Below, one piece after another: positions 48,295 to 59,454 of a DNA stretch of 64,000 nucleotides (positions are counted from its first letter, which is position 1; every line of letters starts with the position of its first letter). A program made the position numbers and the translations under genes. Below the pieces are notes generated by a model. The model had not been told where the DNA came from, ran no database searches, and saw only the letters and a list, made by a program, of their open reading frames with translations. This DNA comes from Rhexocercosporidium sp. MPI-PUGE-AT-0058 (lineage: Eukaryota; Ascomycota; Leotiomycetes; Helotiales): positions 2,480,001-2,544,000 of the forward strand of contig JAGTJL010000001.1 in assembly GCA_020746875.1 (NCBI GenBank). Direction: 5' to 3'.

Positions 48295-48687
48295 TCACTT
48301 GGACACTGCTGGCCCATCCTTACTGCTCGAGAATGCCGCATCGAATGCAGCAATGACAGCCTGTGCAGCATGATGCCGAGATGCAATCGTGCTGCTATTA
48401 TCCAAAGGGACAGGCACAAAGCCGATAGAAGTATGTGATATGAAGGAGCTGAGGCGCTGCAAGGCAAGTGCCTTCTCGGCTGCAAGTTGTGCTGGAGTCT
48501 TCGGAGCCTGGACGGATGAAGAGGGTGCGAATCTGGACGAAGAAGAGTGTCAGTCTATGTACTATGGAGCAGAACTTGTGTAGAAAGAGACAAAGGTGAA
48601 TAATAGTAACTTCAAGCAGGTAGGGGAGACTTACTCGTCTGCCGAGCCATCAACGGCCGTGGAAGAGTAAGTGTTGGTAGGAGCCAT
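48295..48687 (-). CDS. Small two-exon protein, unrecognised
   Basis: Exon 1 48635-48687 (MAPTNTYSSTAVDGSAD) and exon 2 48295-48532 join across a 102-nt intron (GTAAGT donor, TTCGTCCAG acceptor) to 96 residues. Exon 2 is open in the right phase from acceptor to TGA and has no internal ATG, so simple ORF listing misses it. Its product is protein-like: VQAPKTPAQLAAEKALALQR, then SFISHTSIGFVPVPLDNSS and HHAAQAVIAAFDAAFSS, suggesting two amphipathic helices around a short beta-like segment. No signal peptide or membrane helix. I recognise no family and give no function. The clean splice sites and phase agreement are the support. Confidence 0.6.
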
Positions 48688-51337
48688 GATATTTGGCCAG
48701 AATTTGGCGAGAACTTGACGAGCAAGGGTAACGAGAACGTGTGTGTTAAAAGGTAGTCTAGGAGGAGTACTGAGATGTGCTATGTGTACTAATTGACGTT
48801 GGAGGAAAGCGCTCGGGGCTTGATAGCGAAGGCGATTGAATTGAGGAGAAGTTGACTGCGTGATGCAAAAGGGGGCTGAAAAGAGTAGTGTGAAAACGGA
48901 TGTCAATCGAGCAGTTACTCTGGGGGGTTTTGAAAACGGAATCTTTGCCCTGGGGGTTGCCATAATTTATGCATACAAGAGCTTTCTCTCTTAAGTCGTT
49001 TCCCACGTTGGCATCTTACGGGCAAGCATCTTCATCGGTTCGGAGACATCTGGGCTAGTTTTCAACACAAGTCGACTCTCCGAGCCTCTACGATGCCATA
49101 TTTCGGGTTCGGGGATTGCGATTGGTTCTGATAGATGATGATGGCTTTCTAGCGTGTTCGCCTGAATATGCAATCCGCCCAAGGCTTCGCAGGGATTATA
49201 CAATCCCATCCCAGCGGATGCGCAACAGCAATCTTGCAACATAAGGATGGGGGAGAAATGAAACTCGACATCTTATAGTGCCGAGCTTATTTTGGACGCA
49301 ATTGACTGACACCAGATCTAACATCTGCTGGCGGGACCTGCTGGATGCAATTCCTGAGACGCATAGGACAAGTGAGGCTCTCTCCATGTGAGTTTAAACC
49401 TGCCGATTTGAGGGCACGCCCCCTACCACCAAGCAACCTCAGTATCTCTCTCCAAGCACCCATAACTTGCTTAAAAAGCGAAAAGTTTTCTTTGATAGTA
49501 TTAAGTGTATCAGATTCTCAATTTACAACGTCGTCTTCGACAACTTACTTTTGTTTTGTAATTTAAAATCGTGTTATGATGCAGTTTTGGTGTTCCTGAC
49601 CAGTGGCACAATTCAGCAGCTTTAAACGCCCACGGAGAGCGTGGCCAATCGTTTCACAGACCGCACGACAAACATCCACAGCTTCTCGACTTATAGTCTT
49701 GGCTAGACATAAGACAATAACTCGGAAGGATGGTGGGCACAGGACAGGGACTAGCTGTTACGTACGTGACGGTCCCTCTTTTTGCTTCTGGTTGTTTTGC
49801 GGACCAATGCTCTTCCAGAAACAAGTGACCGATCCAAATAACTGCTTCCGTGAAAGGGGGCATTTGGATACGTCGTTCAGCTTCCCAGGGATGACCGCGA
49901 GGCTACCGTGCGACGTGAGACAAGAGGTAGGACAATACTTTTCTGTACATCTCTTCCCTCCCTCACCGCATCATCCATTTAATACTCAATACAAAATTCT
50001 GGAACAAAGGAACAAAGCATGTAAAGAAATTTTGTAAGGAATTGAGTATCTTAGTATCTGATAAGATGCACCTAGTAAAGACTATGATGCCGGAAGAATA
50101 GGAAATCGCCGGCTCCAGCTTCAATTGTTCAACAACTCAACGTTCAAACAAACTTAAATTCAACAAGATGACTACTAACTACTAACAAGAGGTCATCTTT
50201 CTCACAGCACTGGGAAAGCAACTGATGCAATGCACGGCATATCCCTAGACCACGAGCCTAGTTTGGCATCGCGATACAGACGGGGCCAGATCCAGACGTG
50301 ATCTCAAATGAGCGTACTGGCTTGGAAACATTGTTCTGTCCAATCACGAGCCGTTGAGTGAGCCGTGACAGACAGCTTGCTGACTTTCAAGGAGTTGCGA
50401 GTCAAGAGTCGAGGCTGTGGCTTCCTCATTGGAGGCTTACAGAGAAGGCGACGAAAGATCGGAACGTCTTCCATGTTACTTCAGCCACAAGGTGGAGTAG
50501 TGGTAGTCTCCGGTCCAATCCTGTCTGAGGCCATCAAGCTGGATAGACTTGCTGGATTGGCCTGGGGAGTGAAGCCATATAAGCCCGCTTGGAATATTAT
50601 GCACTTTTCGCCGTGAAGTGCCTCCTGGACTTGGTTTCATTGCGGAAAAAGCCGAGTTTTGAAGGAGCAAATCGAACGTAAACGAAATGGAAACACAGAT
50701 ATGTACTAGGAAGGAACACCTGCACTTGCAAGTTCCTCGCTGATTAGAACATCACTCGTCCGATCCCCACTGAATCCCCAACTAATCCCTTTGAAACAAC
50801 TCAAGGAAATAGAGAGATTTTAAAACATAAATGAAGATTAAAGAGTATATTTCCATTTCCGAGTCCCAGCCATTTAGCTAGCATCTAGGTAGCGACGGAA
50901 ATACCTCAAGTCCCAGAGAAAATTAACAAATGAACTGATAAACATGCTTTCTAGACCGGTCGATTCCCGCCCCGAGTCCCAAGGATAAACGCCAGGCCAC
51001 TGTTGTCTCTCCCTGGTATATACATAATAAAGCAGAGAAAAGCAAAGCCAGAGCCCATAGTACGCCGTACTCCATCCCACTCCACCTCGCGCCAGCATGC
51101 TCTTTCAGCAAGCGAAGCAATGACAGACAGACAGACAAAATTTCTACAACCTCCTAGTCCTAGTCCAGTCCAAACCCTACCCGGGTCCCTGTTTCTGTTC
51201 TTGTTCCCTGTACTGTATTTTTTCAAGCCAGCCAGCCGTATCGTATCATATCGTAGCATCCCCTCGCGACAAAAGAAAAAGGGTCTTCAAGCTGTTCTGG
51301 CTCCTCCGGTTGGGCGAAAGCGTCCCCGCTACAACAC
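48688..51337. other. Intergenic region
   Basis: 2.6 kb with short open frames (for example 49603-50037 on plus, 50951-51259 on minus) but no family resemblance or splice pairs. Nothing else seen. Confidence 0.5.
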
Positions 51338-53366
51338 CTATAACAGATCACCTACCCACCCCATCTTATCCCTATGGTCGTCGCTGATGCGAGCGTACTC
51401 AAGAAGTAACCGCAGAACATAAATCTGCATGTCTTCTCTCCTGAGCACTTTATTCGCCCATTCCTGGCCTGCCATGGCAATATTCTCTGCCTCCTTATCA
51501 TGCCCCTCGATCTTGACGTTCTCCCCCTCGTAACCGAGGAAATATTCCATGATGCCCCAGAAATCCATGAATCGGTTGTCCATAGGAACGAAATGCTTCC
51601 AGGCTACAAGACGGGAGTCGTGCCATTCGCGGAAGATGGTAGCTTTGATAGGCAGAGAAGTGGACATGAGGAATCCACGGTAACGGCCAGAGAAGGAGTT
51701 ACCGTCAATGTCGGGAAGGAATTTGCGGTCGAATTGGTCAGCCATCTTCATCCCTGGTCGGAGAGAGAAGCTGGGGGATGTGTAGTTGCAGGATCCGTTT
51801 GCTTGGGGAACCACACACATCAGGTCCACGAATCCGGTATCCGCCCACTCTCCAGTCCATTCTCCCAGCCTGTTTTCCTGCTGTGCTGCGAGGTTGTAGC
51901 TTGATGTTGGCATGGCCCAGTTCTTGGGTACTTGTTTCCAGTTCTCTGCTGCTGTTACTTGGGTTGCGTTTGTCATTGCTACGAATCTGTGGCGTTGGAA
52001 TCCTTTCCAGTTCGAAGGTTTGTTTCGTCCTCCTGTGGCGACTCCTCTCCAAATCACCTTGTCCATCTTTTCCAGCCAGGGCTTCCCATGGTCATCTCCT
52101 CCCGAGAACCGCTCTTCGTTGTTCCAGTACATAGGCGCAGGAAGGAGGATTTCGTTGTTTGTAGGGAGTTTAGATCCCCCGAACAATGGGAAGAGGGTCT
52201 GCGTCGAGGACACGGAAAGGGGTTCAATCATCATTCCGTGGAGACCTTGTAAATCTGGCTGATGGCAGAAATCGGTGGACAAAGTGTAATTCGAAACATA
52301 GCCTCTGAATGTATGGGGGATCGTATGCGCGAGGGAGATTTGAGGAGTGATCGAGAAATCGGTCTGTTCGTCTGATGTGCGCGCAAGACTGTCAGGATGG
52401 CAACCCGCTGCGGCAACTTTCCAGAACGGCCCTTCAAGATGTCAGCAAGTAATTGAGACCTCCATAAGGAGACTTACGGGTATCAATCCAATTCTTGTCC
52501 CGCACTTCCACCTCTGGATCGGGGTTGTCTCCAAGGGATCCAAAATCCGAGATGACCTCACTTGGAGGCGGCATGGTTTTGGTGGTGCGTTCAATTTCCA
52601 TAAATTTGTCAATCTCCTCCCAGGGAACCACAATTCTAGGCTCGTCCATTGCATTCAACGCAATATCCATATCTGGCAGCAGATGCTCGATTGTCTGCGT
52701 CATGTTCTGCCAGATTCGAGTCCAGAACCATCCGCTGGTTGTAGAAGCATTGTGATTCCGCACATTGATGGTCATCTCGTAGGCGTTTGCCTCCTTTCGC
52801 ATCGTCGAAGCTGGCAGACCCCAGAAAGGTGCAAGATCATGGTAAATCTGGTCGAAGAAATCCTCCACCATCACAGCTCCATTCTCCTCGGCGAACTTGT
52901 ACCACAAGTCGAATCCTGGGGGTGGATGACGCCCTCTCCTTTTCCTGTACTCTGCAGCCGCGCCCTTGATGTCCTTGCTCTCCTTTTTCAACAGCTCCTC
53001 AAACACATTGTTGGCATCTTTGATCAACGTGTCAATGGGGTGCGCAGGTTTGGGGGGTTTCGATACAGGCTCGGTGGGCTTGACTGGCTCTACTTGTGTC
53101 AGGGGCTTCTCGGGTTGTGGTACCACATTCTCGGGTCCTGTAGGTTGTACATCCGGTCTGACTGGGTTTTGAGAACCCGGGATACTTGGCAGATGTTCTG
53201 GAGTGACGGTGACGGGTTGATGAACGGAGCTGAAGGTTGGCGACGTTCGTCGCAGGTAGAAGAGGAAACCGACTATGGCCACGGACAGTAGCAGATATCG
53301 GACGATGCCTCCGGCGCGTCTTGGGGGACCAGAGAAGGTCATTGCGATGGGCGAAGATATCTTCAT
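51338..53366 (-). CDS. GT90-family glycosyltransferase (CAP10-like), type II membrane protein
   Basis: Exons 52478-53366 and 51338-52431 give 660 residues; the intron is 46 nt and the junction reads NWIDTRPFWKVAAAGCHPDS. A short cytosolic tail is followed by one membrane anchor (YLLLSVAIVGFLFYL, about 24-38), a Pro-rich stem to about residue 115, and a luminal catalytic domain. The C-terminal half has the CAP10/GT90 pattern: KVIWRGVATGGR, RHRFVAM, FLPDIDGNSFSGRYRGFLMS, IKATIFREWHDSRLVAWKHFVP. In Cryptococcus CAP10 is needed for capsule; other family members (POGLUT) transfer glucose or xylose to proteins. In ascomycetes the role is usually unknown, probably Golgi xylosyl/glucosyl transfer to wall glycans or proteins. 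ATG 53366 gives the anchor a short N-tail; the frame is open further upstream but without a better Met. Confidence 0.88.
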
Positions 53367-55403
53367 GGGAAGATTGTGGAAGGGAAGAAGAGGAGGACAG
53401 GAGGGAGGGAGAGACGAAAGGGCAAGAGAGCGTGCGAGCGATGATGTGAGGTGATGACAGCGAGCTTGGATGTAGGGCAGGGTCTGGTGGCGCGGCGTGG
53501 GCGTGGCTGGCCAAAAAGAGTGTAATGATGGAGACGGGCCCCAGAAAAAGTTGCTGAAGGTCGAGAGTCTAATCAAATCGCAAAATTAAGAGTCGGACCT
53601 GCACATATCGGCGTGTTGGCAACGACACAAATGTTCGTAAAGTCGTGATAATGGGGAGAGGAGGAAGAGGTGGGGGAGGTTCGTATGGAAAGAAAGGGTG
53701 GAGGAGGGAAGAGAAGAGGAGAGTAGAGGAGAGGAAGAGGTGTGCAGGTGTGAAGGTGTAAAGAAGTGAAAATAGATCCGATACGATGCCAACAGTTAGT
53801 TGGGTCAGCATCAGCCACCGGCACACGCGCTGATTAGGTACACGACCACCACCACCAACCCTAGCTCATCTTGGATTGGTGTGTTCTATATCTCGATACC
53901 CCCAGGCCAATGATAATCTCAGCCCCTGACCATGCATTTTTGAACTTGGGTTTGCAGTACAATTTCAGCGAATAGGAAGAAAAAGGGGTTGCGGCAAGCC
54001 TTTGGCGAGGAACTCGACCACTCTGACGGAGGCTGAGTCGAGGGCACGAGCAGGGAGGATGGATATTTGGAAGGATGGGACGAGGAGGACATCAGGATGC
54101 AAAAGGAGGGGAAACATGCTATTGTTGCTTCTCTTTTATCCGAGTCCCATAGCAGCCCTACCAATATTATATTGGAACTCAGAGCGACCAGATCCAGATA
54201 TCTGGCTCAGTTGAAGTAGCCTGTTGGGATCTCGCCGTCTTCGAATCTCTCCTGGCGGGCTCCTGTCAGATCACACTTCCTTGCTTGCTTTATCTCATCT
54301 CATAATTTCATCCCTTCTCCGACCCCTATTTCTCTCCAACCCACAAAACACGCCTATCAATCCTCACATCTTATCTTCCAAGCTCGCTTACCCCCTATTC
54401 TCCAACGGCCGGCCTCAGCCACAAGTGGCCAGCCAAACGCTGTTACCCGCCCTCAAGTTTCATGGAAGGAAATCAAACCGGGACGCAGCAGAGGCGAGTG
54501 ATTTTTTAAATTAAATAGTCAAGAGATCTGCGGGACAGAATCTTGGTAATTTGATTGGACTCCGCTACATTTTCTTACCATATCCTGCGATATCTTGGCG
54601 AGGGATTCTTCTTCAGCGGCACCGAGTTGTCGGTCCTGGCGGGGTCAAACGGTGTGTTGGAACTTGGAAACCCATCCAACACCAAACGAACATGTAAACG
54701 AACGAACGGTTCTCCAATAATACACCGATGCAAAATAGTGAACCAACTTCTAGAGGATCGGTCTGGCCAGACCACATCGTCTCCACATGTGACGTCTATT
54801 CATCTATCTAGGCACTCCTCGGCATTCTCCTGCCATCAAGAGCTTGACAAATGTCAAGTTGATTATTTGATGAAGCCATTCCGAGATTCTGAGGCATTCG
54901 AAAGAAAAAAGAAAAGCTTGTTTGTTTCGTGCAGGGAGGATAGACACGGCAGAGATAATTCCGCCTGGTGGGCGTTCGTTTCAGTCCAGTTGGGACAAGA
55001 TGATGTGAGGCGAGGGGGATGAAAGCTGCGGCCGGTTGGGCTTTTCTTCCTTATATCGCCCAGAAGTTATTTATTACACATCATTTGCAATTATCCCCAC
55101 AGAGCCAAACGATTTTCCTCGAAGGGGATTAAGAGGATTGGTCGAGGTCACGTGTGTACATATTTATCCCAGCCGGCTTCCACCCTTCAGTGCTTCCATA
55201 TTCTCCGGGACAGCGCAGTTCAATCTCGATAACTTAATTAAGTAATTCCATTCTTCATACATTTGATCTTTCCCGCCCATCTCCAATCGCCTCACTCCAT
55301 ACCCCCGCCACGGAAACCCAATCAAATCAAATCAAATCAACTCAAAATTCGAACCACTCAACCCAGATATCATAAAACACAAGTTCAACCCTTCCCAAGC
55401 GAC
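53367..55403. other. Intergenic region with purine-rich leader
   Basis: 53640-53760 is a strongly GA-rich strand asymmetry (CT-rich on the GT90 coding strand, typical of fungal promoters/5' leaders). ATCAA pentamer repeats occur at about 55320-55340. No supported gene. Confidence 0.5.
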
Positions 55404-56796
55404 TTACTGGTGCTCTGGAACGAAGACAACCTTCTGAACTTGCATCTTGTTGAAGATATCGTAGCCCTCAACAGCCTGACTCATCGGCATGAACTTATCC
55501 GTCATGAAGCTATTTCTCGTCAACAATCTCTCCACCCAAATCTTCTTCTTAATCCCAACACAGGAAAAGAAACTTACTCAAGCTTATCCTGATGCTTCTT
55601 CAACATCTCAAGAGCCTGTGGGAAAATACCTGCAAACGATCCATTAGTCTCCTTTCCTCTCACTCTCGAATCTAATTAGAAAACTCACTTCGAACAGGGC
55701 ATCTTCCCATCTGTATCCTCAAATTCTTGCCATAAGCTTGATTTCCAGTCCATGGGATCTCCTCATTGTGAACGCCGAAACTAGAGATGTTACCCCATGG
55801 ACGGAGGAGATCGAACCCAGTCTTCAGAGCATCCGCGTGTCCGACCCCTTCGATGACTGTATCTGCTCCACGACCATTGGTCAACTCCTTCACTCTTGCT
55901 TCGAGGCCTAGATCCTGTCAGTGAGGGATGTCAAATCATGCCAAATTCCTAGTCTCGCTTTGTGACAAGGAGACATACCAGCACGATCCTTCTGATCATT
56001 CCACGGCTCGGCACCCAACTTCTTCGCAAGCGCCAACCGACTCTCCACCCGATCAACAGCAATAACAACCCTCGGTTTATACTCCAACGCATTGATCAAC
56101 GCACACAATCCCACAGGTCCACATCCAATCAACACAACAACACTCTGCTTAATCGTATCATCGTCAAATCCCCTAAACGCATTCGCAGCAGCGAAATACC
56201 CGGTGGGGAAGATATCAGCCATGAGTACCAATTTCTTCTCGTCAAGTCCCTCAGGTGCCTTGACAGCCGTGGCGTCCGCGAGGGGAACACGCATGTACTC
56301 TGCCTGACCACCATCAAGCATCGGACATCCGAACAAGAGACATTTCTCACAGCGGGATGAGAAGCCGCGCTCGCAGTAGAAACACTCTCCGCATGAGACG
56401 GTAAAGGGCATTACGACTGTGTCACCTTTCTTGTGGTTCTTGACCGAAGAGCCAATTTCTACGACTTCACCGGTTGTTTCGTGGCCCTGTATTCCATCAG
56501 TTTCGAAATATTTTGAATTGTGAGATGAGATGAGAACGCGAGTTGCTAAGATTTACCATGATGAAATCCGTCTTGCTGGGTTGATGGCCTCGGAATACAT
56601 GGAGTTCACTGCAAGCACATGTCAGCCTCCACGCTTCAATCAAGCATGATATCGAAACTCACCTGCCGCACAAAGCAGAATACTTGACCTTGATCAAGAT
56701 GTCGGTAGGGTCTACAATCTTTGGGATCGGGCGATCTTCAATTACTACTTTCAAAGCCCCCTTGAAGACGACGGCTTTCATGGTGTTCTTCGACAT
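55404..56796 (-). CDS. Zinc-dependent alcohol dehydrogenase (medium-chain, GroES-like)
   Basis: Six exons: 56663-56796, 56557-56608, 55979-56486, 55689-55907, 55578-55629 and 55404-55509; 356 residues, all phases agree. Catalytic zinc ligands are Cys of SALCGSELH and His of MGHETTGE. The structural zinc loop SCGECFYCERGFSSRCEKC has its four Cys. The Rossmann motif GCGPVG binds NAD(P), and VDRVESRLALAKKLGAE gives the acidic end of strand beta-2. It resembles zinc threonine/glutathione-independent formaldehyde dehydrogenase-like enzymes. It is divergently transcribed from a lactonase-fold gene and sits next to an aldehyde dehydrogenase, so a role in oxidising a hydroxy-acid or alcohol released from a lactone is a reasonable inference. 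The third splice acceptor was set to CTAG at 55908 because only this keeps the frame. Confidence 0.9.
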
Positions 56797-57779
56797 GATG
56801 ACGATTAGGTGGGTCGCGCAAGCTTGTTGATCTTCGATTTCAGAATTGCAATCAGATTCAGAATTGCAACAGGGAATTAAATGATCTGAGATGATTCTCG
56901 GAAGGCAATGAATATCTCGGAAGGTAGAAGAAAAGGAGAAGTTGAAAGGTCAATTTGCAAGTATGAAGTCTGCCAGCAAGCTTACAACGAAGCCGAGTAA
57001 AATGCGGGGTAGTTGTTCCACTCCCGTTCAACACCGACGGCGATCATCACCCCTCCAACCCCTCCTAAACCTCAAAAAGTACAAATAGCTCGGCTCGGTC
57101 GCTTCTATGCAAGCGCGAGGTAGAGCAGCAAGACAAGAAATCATGGCTGATTTTGGGACCATTCCGTCTATTGACTAGGGAAATGCGAGCTTAGGTTCGA
57201 CAGGTTGGTATACTTTTCATCTCCATCGATTCCCAGCAGGTCCTAGTCCTGTCGAACTCTCCTTCACCACATGTCCGGTTAGTGATCCTGTCATGTCTGT
57301 CAATAGCAGCTACCAAGCCAAGAGAGGGGTTGAAGATATGTACAAAAAAGGGTAAAGTAGGTACGTACATAGACGGAAAGTATAACCCGTTTGCCATAAC
57401 TGTGAGTTACGAATGTCAGGAGCTGTGTCGAGCGGGGAAACGGAACGGCAAAACGTTCTATTTAGGACGGAACGAGTTCCGATACTACACAACAACATGG
57501 AGAAGTGGCAAGGCTTGTTAGGCTCAAACTCAACGTCACTAAACAGTACCTAAAGCAATGGTTCAATGCACGGGGAGGCTGACGGAGTTGGAGCAGGAGA
57601 TTGTGGGGGAGGACAAAGTGCGGGGTTGTTGAAATGCTTTCATTCCCCATCCTTCAATCCGATTACTCAAACTCCTCTTTTCCTGCTCTGAATTTTCACT
57701 GTTTCTAAAGTCGTTCCAAATTAAAACTCGGAGGTACTTTTTCATATTACAATCCTTACAAAAGAAAACCAAAATCACA
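56797..57779. promoter_or_regulatory. Shared divergent promoter region of the ADH and lactonase genes
   Basis: 983 bp between start codons of two divergent genes that probably act in one pathway. No coding frame is supported. I cannot point to a specific operator. Confidence 0.4.
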
Positions 57780-58897
57780 ATGTCAGCAATCCAACGCGCC
57801 CTCGACGCAGGTGCTGTCCCCTCACACGTCTCCAACGTCTGTCCCCCGGGACCAAAGCCTACCTCCTCGAAGTCGGCTGGCTAGAATGCGACGAAGGTTT
57901 CGTCGTCCGGGGTGGTAACACCTCACTCAAATCCACCCAGGGTGAAACATTCGTCAACAAGCGCAGAGAACTCCCCATGTACTGCGTCCTGATCGATCAT
58001 CCCCACGAAGGTGTCATTCTCTGGGAAACCGGCTCTGGGAAGGATTACCCCGAGGTTTGGGGCCCACAGCTCATTGACGTCTTTACGAGGATTAAGTATG
58101 AGCCGAAACATGAGTTGAAGGCTGCTATTGAAGCGACGGGTCATAAGTTGGAGGATGTCAAGAAGATGTAAGTTTGGCATGGAGAACTGAGATTCGGAGC
58201 TGATGGGTATAGTATTCTGGGCCACATGCATCTTGATCATGCAGGAGGTTTGGACATGTTCATGGATAGAAAGGATGTTGAGATTTGGGTTCATGATAAG
58301 GAATTGAGATCTGCGCTTTGGTCTGTTGCTACAGGAGCGGACGTGGGTGTATATATGCCGCATTACATGCAGGTGAGTTACTGGCCATGGGATTTGAGCA
58401 GGACTGACGACTGGGAAGTTGGGATTAAACTGGAAGACTTTTGACGAACGAGCTATAGATTTTTGTCAGGGAATTACACTTCATCACCTCCCTGGACACA
58501 CTGATGGTACGTTGTTCAAGTTGAAATGGGAGACAAAGTGCTGACAAGCTTTAGGTCTCATCGGCATGCAACTCAACCTTCCAAACAGCGGTACTTTCTT
58601 CTTCATCAGTGATCACTGTCACGTAATCGAGAACGTGAGTACTTCTAGAAGTTCTGAAGCAACTCACTAACAGAAAAACAGTGGCGAGATGGCATTCCCC
58701 AAGGATGGTTGGCACGGTACGTCCTCTCCTGCACTCCATTGAATGCAACTGACAATCAAAGTGACCACCCCGCTTGGTTCCAAAGTACCCAACGATTGAA
58801 GCGCTTGGAATCTACAACCAAAGGAAGAGTCATTCCGGGTCACGACAAGGAGACCTTCTTGCAGCTTCAGAGTGAAATCAAGGATTATCTGAGCTAG
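57780..58897 (+). CDS. Metallo-beta-lactamase-fold lactonase (AHL/gamma-butyrolactonase-like), with one frame break
   Basis: Exons 57780-58167, 58213-58372, 58419-58506, 58555-58634, 58682-58716 and 58762-58897. The start frame (MSAIQRALDAGAVPSHVSNV) runs into a stop at about 57882; the family sequence AYLLEVGWLECDEGF and VVRGGNTS continues in the next frame from a run of five C near 57845. One more C there would restore a 295-residue protein, and every later junction is in phase. Metal ligands are complete: GHMHLDHAGG (HxHxDH), the His of LPGHTDG, Asp of FISDHCH and the His of PGHDKE. FETGAGKDYPEVWGP-type and GADVGVYMPHY motifs are those of AiiA/AttM-like lactonases and their fungal relatives. 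It should open a lactone ring in the cytosol. Fungal relatives also include lactamases of benzoxazolinone detoxification, so a lactam substrate remains possible. Confidence 0.85.
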
Positions 58898-59454
58898 GTG
58901 GAGGGCAATTGATATATTTCGTGTGGGTTACGTCTCTTGAGGAATGTGGGTGGGTTTGAGGATATGAGTGTATCAGTACAGCTTGTCATGTATGTAATTG
59001 GGGACTTTGGTTTAAGAGGAGCTTCAATGGAGAGTTTTTGGACACTTCTCTGGAATTTCTAGACTCTGCACTTGCTTGGTGACATCTTTCCGTGAGTCTT
59101 CCCCCCGCCTACACTCAAGAGTAAGGTATCAGCGGCGGAAATGATTCTCATGGCTGCGGAAATAACTTCTGAGATCTTCGACCTACCCCACACTGGCTTG
59201 GTCTATCAACCCCGCACCCTGAACCCCGCACCCAAGACATCTCCAAATCTGACGAACTGAAATCGGCTTCTTTCCTGATGCCGAGTAGTTTCAAATGCGG
59301 GATGAGCGAACGTGTTGATGTTCTTTCTCTTTTGAGAATGCCTGCTTTGAGAAATTAATCTCGTGAAATGCTTTCAAACGAAGGCGAGTGGTTCACTTGA
59401 ATACCACACCACATTTGTCTCTCACTTTACAAAAGACTCCTAACAGAACCCAAA
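58898..59454. other. Intergenic region
   Basis: 557 bp between two same-strand genes; terminator of the first and promoter of the second. Nothing specific seen. Confidence 0.5.

Noticed and set aside
49603..50037. Plus-strand open frame of 144 codons
   Set aside because: No motif, no codon or splice support, mixed low-complexity; treated as chance.
53032..53514. Second long minus-strand frame over the GT90 first exon
   Set aside because: Overlaps the GT90 coding frame, whose membrane anchor, splice site and family motifs are convincing; this is a shadow frame.
54555..55022. Plus-strand open frame of 155 codons
   Set aside because: Its translation has no recognisable domain and the region is a promoter/UTR-like interval; no splice partners found.
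55320..55341. Short ATCAA tandem repeat as a CRISPR-like or satellite array
   Set aside because: Four copies of a 5-mer in a eukaryotic intergenic region; simple repeat only.
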